8,602 bases of DNA, taken from Deltaproteobacteria bacterium (lineage in GTDB: Bacteria > Desulfobacterota > Dissulfuribacteria > Dissulfuribacterales > UBA3076). This document shows, piece by piece, positions 6,542 to 8,602 of the stretch; positions within the stretch are counted from its first letter, which is position 1; every line of letters starts with the position of its first letter. The position numbers were made by a program, and so were the translations under genes. Location: NCBI GenBank assembly GCA_030618205.1, contig JAUXDR010000026.1:1-8602 (forward strand), in the 5' to 3' direction. The notes beneath the pieces were generated by a model. That model was not told the origin of the DNA, ran no database searches, and saw only the letters and a list, made by a program, of their open reading frames with translations.

Positions 6542-6570
6542 TTTATAGCAGAAACAAGCTCTAAGCTCAA
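6542..6570 (-). promoter_or_regulatory. sigma-70-like promoter of the clpX-like/receiver/hemB operon
   Basis: On the minus strand, TTGAGC (6570-6565) and TATAAA (6547-6542) are separated by exactly 17 bases, close to the sigma-70 consensus. The -10 box ends only two bases before ATG 6539, so transcription would begin inside the first codons, about at the second in-frame ATG (6533). With no Shine-Dalgarno sequence before either ATG, a leaderless transcript is possible. It could also be a chance match, with the real promoter further upstream. Confidence 0.4.
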
Positions 6571-6629
6571 TCCCCGCTCGTCAACATCCATGTCTTTGCA
6601 TACTATCGGCCTATATGATAGTTTTAAGA

Positions 6630-6722
6630 AATGTTGAACTGTGAATGATGAATTTTGCATTTTGCATTGTGGAATAAGATTAATATATTTGTACCTTAAT
6701 TCAACACTCATAATTCAACATT
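6630..6722. repeat. 25-base imperfect inverted repeat in the divergent intergenic region
   Basis: Bases 6630-6654 and 6698-6722 are inverse complements at 21 of 25 positions, ending in a perfect 9-base AATGTTGAA / TTCAACATT pair. They are separated by 43 bases that include a tandem TTTTGCA doublet (6653-6666). Motifs of the AATTCAACATTCAAAATT kind recur between genes in many bacteria, so this may be a dispersed repeat. It may also bind a regulator of the two divergent genes. The whole 6540-6753 gap holds no other convincing feature. Confidence 0.5.
6662..6689 (+). promoter_or_regulatory. weak candidate promoter for the reductase gene
   Basis: TTGCAT (6662-6667) and TATATT (6684-6689) are 16 bases apart and lie 65-92 bases before ATG 6754. 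The -10 box is good and the -35 box is poor. The region is A+T-rich, so a chance match is quite possible. Confidence 0.25.
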
Positions 6723-6735
6723 CAAAATTTAAATT

Positions 6736-6744
6736 AGGTGGGAG
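6736..6744 (+). promoter_or_regulatory. ribosome binding site of the reductase gene
   Basis: AGGTGGGAG ends nine bases before ATG 6754 and fixes that start codon. Confidence 0.75.
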
Positions 6745-6753
6745 AAAAAAGCA

Positions 6754-8478
6754 ATGAGTGAAAAAATCGTAATTGTAGGCGCAGTCGCAGCAGGCCCAAA
6801 GGCTGCCTGCCGGGCCAGACGGCTCATGCCTGATGCTAAAATTACCGTAGTGGACCAGGATGATCTGATTTCCTATGGGGGTTGCGGAATACCCTATTTT
6901 GTTTCCGGCGATGTAGCAGATGAAAAAGAACTCCGCTCAACCACCTTCAATATGGTCAGAGACTCTTATTACTTCAAGCAGGCAAAGGGTTTTGAAGTAC
7001 GGACCATGACAAAGGCTTTATCTATTGACCTGAAACAAAAACTTCTCCATGTTGAGGACATCCGCACCACGGAAAAGGACTCCATACCATATGACAAACT
7101 GATGTTGGCCACGGGAAGCAGGCCGAACGTACTTCCCATACCTGGAAATGACCTTGATGGCATCTTTACCATCAGCAGCCTGCATAAGGCCATAGCCATA
7201 AAGGACTGCCTTTCAAAAGGCCAGGTAGGCAAAGCAGTTGTAATCGGAGGCGGTGCCATCGGGATCGAAATGGCCGAGGCCATGGCTGATCTCTGGGGCG
7301 TAGAAACAACTATTGTTGAGTTCATGCCTCAGATACTGCCCAGGATTGTGGACCAAACCCTCGCTTCCATGGTTGAACAGCACCTGAAGAAGAATGGTGT
7401 CACTGTATATACACAGGAAACCGCACAGAAATTCGAGGGAGACGACCAGGGAAAGATATGTAAGGTTATTACCGACAAGAGGGAAATTGAGGCAGATCTT
7501 GTAATAATGGCCGTGGGTGTCAGGCCCAGGGGAGAGCTTGCAAGGGATGCGGGCTTGTTGGTCTCTTCACAGGGCGGGATAGTAGTAAACCAAAGGATGC
7601 AGACATCAGATCCCAGCATTTACGCTGCCGGCGACTGCGTTGAGACCTACAACCTAATCAGCGGGAAAAAGGCCTATGCGCCAATGGGCTCTATAGCAAA
7701 TCGCCAGGGACGGGTGGTGGCTGACAATCTGGCAGGTATCCCCAGCACCTTTGACGGGGTAGTCGGGAGCTTTATCATGAAGGTCTTTGACCTCTCTGTC
7801 GGCGCTACGGGTCTCAGCCTCGATGTGGCCAAAGCAGAGGGCTTTGACGCTATAGGCGCCTTTTGCTCACAGTATGATCGCGCCCATTTTTTCCCAAACA
7901 AGGAGAATATGTTCCTCAACATGGTCGTCAACAGGACTGACAAAAGGGTTCTGGGGCTCCAGGGAATGGGTGCCATGGGAGATGGGCTAATGGCCAGGAT
8001 CAACGCCGCAGCCGGATTGTTAGAGAGGAAAGCTGTCATCAGCGACTTCAGTAACCTGGAGCTGCCGTATGCCCCACCCTTCTCCACGGCTGTTGATATT
8101 CTGAATGCCACTGCCAACGTGGCTGACAACACGGTCTCCGGCCGGTTCAGGGCCATTGATGTAGAGGACTTTGTCGCCTGGCTGAACGGGGAGGAAAGTC
8201 ACCCTGACTGGTTGGCCATTGACCTCCGCCATCCAGCCGAGGCGGCACCCTTCATTGAAAAATTTCAAGACCGCTGGAGACTCGTGCTCTATGATAAGTT
8301 CCGGAACGAATACGAACAGCTACCAAAAGATAAGATGCTCATACTCATATGTAATGCCGGTGCCAAGGCCTATGAAGTCCAGTGCTTTCTTGATAGCGTC
8401 AACATGAAAAACACGGTTGTGCTGCCGGGCGGCCTCAATGTAATACGTAATTTAGGGGTCGATTGGTGGCCAAGCTAA
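6754..8478 (+). CDS. CoA-disulfide / persulfide reductase with C-terminal rhodanese domain (FAD-dependent)
   Basis: This is a 574-residue flavoprotein of the pyridine nucleotide-disulfide oxidoreductase class, of the CoADR-Rhd / NADH-dependent persulfide reductase type. Members use NAD(P)H to reduce CoA disulfide, CoA persulfide or polysulfide in the cytoplasm. The N-terminal FAD site is IVGAVAAGPKAACRARR (6-22). The single redox cysteine is Cys44 in SYGGCGIPYF. The NAD(P)H site is VVIGGGAIGIEMAEA (162-176), and the second FAD motif is IYAAGDCVE (289-297). The dimerisation domain carries the family segment LPYAPPFSTAVD (437-448). A rhodanese domain follows from about 465, with active cysteine Cys533 in CNAGAKAY, a slightly unusual loop having Lys where Arg is common. 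Length matches known fusions (about 550-575). The start has a strong ribosome site. The following exported gene begins about 20 bases later, so they probably form an operon. Confidence 0.9.
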   Translation: MSEKIVIVGAVAAGPKAACRARRLMPDAKITVVDQDDLISYGGCGIPYFVSGDVADEKELRSTTFNMVRDSYYFKQAKGFEVRTMTKALSIDLKQKLLHVEDIRTTEKDSIPYDKLMLATGSRPNVLPIPGNDLDGIFTISSLHKAIAIKDCLSKGQVGKAVVIGGGAIGIEMAEAMADLWGVETTIVEFMPQILPRIVDQTLASMVEQHLKKNGVTVYTQETAQKFEGDDQGKICKVITDKREIEADLVIMAVGVRPRGELARDAGLLVSSQGGIVVNQRMQTSDPSIYAAGDCVETYNLISGKKAYAPMGSIANRQGRVVADNLAGIPSTFDGVVGSFIMKVFDLSVGATGLSLDVAKAEGFDAIGAFCSQYDRAHFFPNKENMFLNMVVNRTDKRVLGLQGMGAMGDGLMARINAAAGLLERKAVISDFSNLELPYAPPFSTAVDILNATANVADNTVSGRFRAIDVEDFVAWLNGEESHPDWLAIDLRHPAEAAPFIEKFQDRWRLVLYDKFRNEYEQLPKDKMLILICNAGAKAYEVQCFLDSVNMKNTVVLPGGLNVIRNLGVDWWPS

Positions 8479-8498
8479 TGTTAAAGGAGAACTCAAAA

Positions 8499-8602
8499 AT
8501 GTCCATTCTTAGTTATCTGACTCTATTACTAACGCCCCTCTTTTTCCTGGTCCAGGCCCAAGACTGCCTTGCGTCTGCCTGTCCTTCCAAGGAGGCCATA
8601 CA
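8499..8602 (+). CDS. exported protein, N-terminal fragment (cut by the window end)
   Basis: Thirty-four codons are visible. The first 20 residues, MSILSYLTLLLTPLFFLVQA, are strongly hydrophobic, followed by QDCLASACPSKEAI, so a Sec signal peptide with cleavage after VQA or near LASA is likely. AAAGGAGA at 8483-8490 is eight bases before ATG 8499 and supports this start. An in-frame ATG at 8478 overlaps the previous stop as TAATG and would add MLKENSK, which supplies the positive charge that the shorter signal peptide lacks, so that start is possible too. The family cannot be told from this much. Its position suggests a periplasmic partner in sulfur metabolism, which is only a guess. Confidence 0.7.
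   Translation, partial: MSILSYLTLLLTPLFFLVQAQDCLASACPSKEAI

Noticed and set aside
6517..6711. 64-residue minus-strand frame running into the ClpX-like gene, with a protein-like end (DERGLSLELVSAIKYVYAKER)
   Set aside because: Its first half is made of the A+T-rich repeats and it has no ribosome site; it overlaps the ClpX-like start in another frame. A decayed upstream gene is possible but not supported.

Overview
The window looks like chromosomal DNA of a sulfur-metabolising anaerobic bacterium, most likely in or near Desulfobacterota (the former Deltaproteobacteria). This is an inference from gene content: a zinc-type porphobilinogen synthase, a ClpX-like ATPase without a zinc finger, and a CoA-disulfide/persulfide reductase fused to a rhodanese domain. 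No rRNA or single diagnostic marker is present.

Region 1 (about 1-3356) is an accessory, partly decayed block. It opens with non-coding or broken DNA that keeps the 3' end of a Cas6-type CRISPR endoribonuclease on the + strand (the GIGVKTTEGMG motif, ending at 269). Next comes a spacer rich in inverted repeats (270-443), then an intact two-gene module: a RecF/OLD-like AAA ATPase (444-1943) overlapping by 8 bases a DUF4276 (Toprim-like) partner (1936-2598). ATPase plus Toprim pairs of this design are typical of anti-phage defence, so this is the best candidate for a little-described system here. It is followed by a broken AlbA_2/ATP-binding transcriptional-regulator gene (2692-3332) that has lost its central part. 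A 13-base sequence occurs at 78-90 and again at 3344-3356, bracketing most of this block and touching the hemB stop codon.

Region 2 (3356-6539) is a tightly packed minus-strand operon read right to left: a 607-residue ClpX-like AAA+ unfoldase, a receiver-only protein whose phosphorylation site is lost (Asp to Arg), and hemB. The receiver and hemB overlap as ATGA. The grouping suggests, but does not prove, that heme/tetrapyrrole synthesis is linked to a proteolytic or regulatory function. A good promoter lies almost on top of the ClpX-like start codon.

Region 3 (6540-6753) is a divergent intergenic stretch of A+T-rich repeats, including a 25-base imperfect inverted repeat.

Region 4 (6754-8602) runs on the + strand: a CoA-disulfide/persulfide reductase with a C-terminal rhodanese domain, then the start of an exported protein cut by the window end. 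The pair probably belongs to sulfane-sulfur metabolism.
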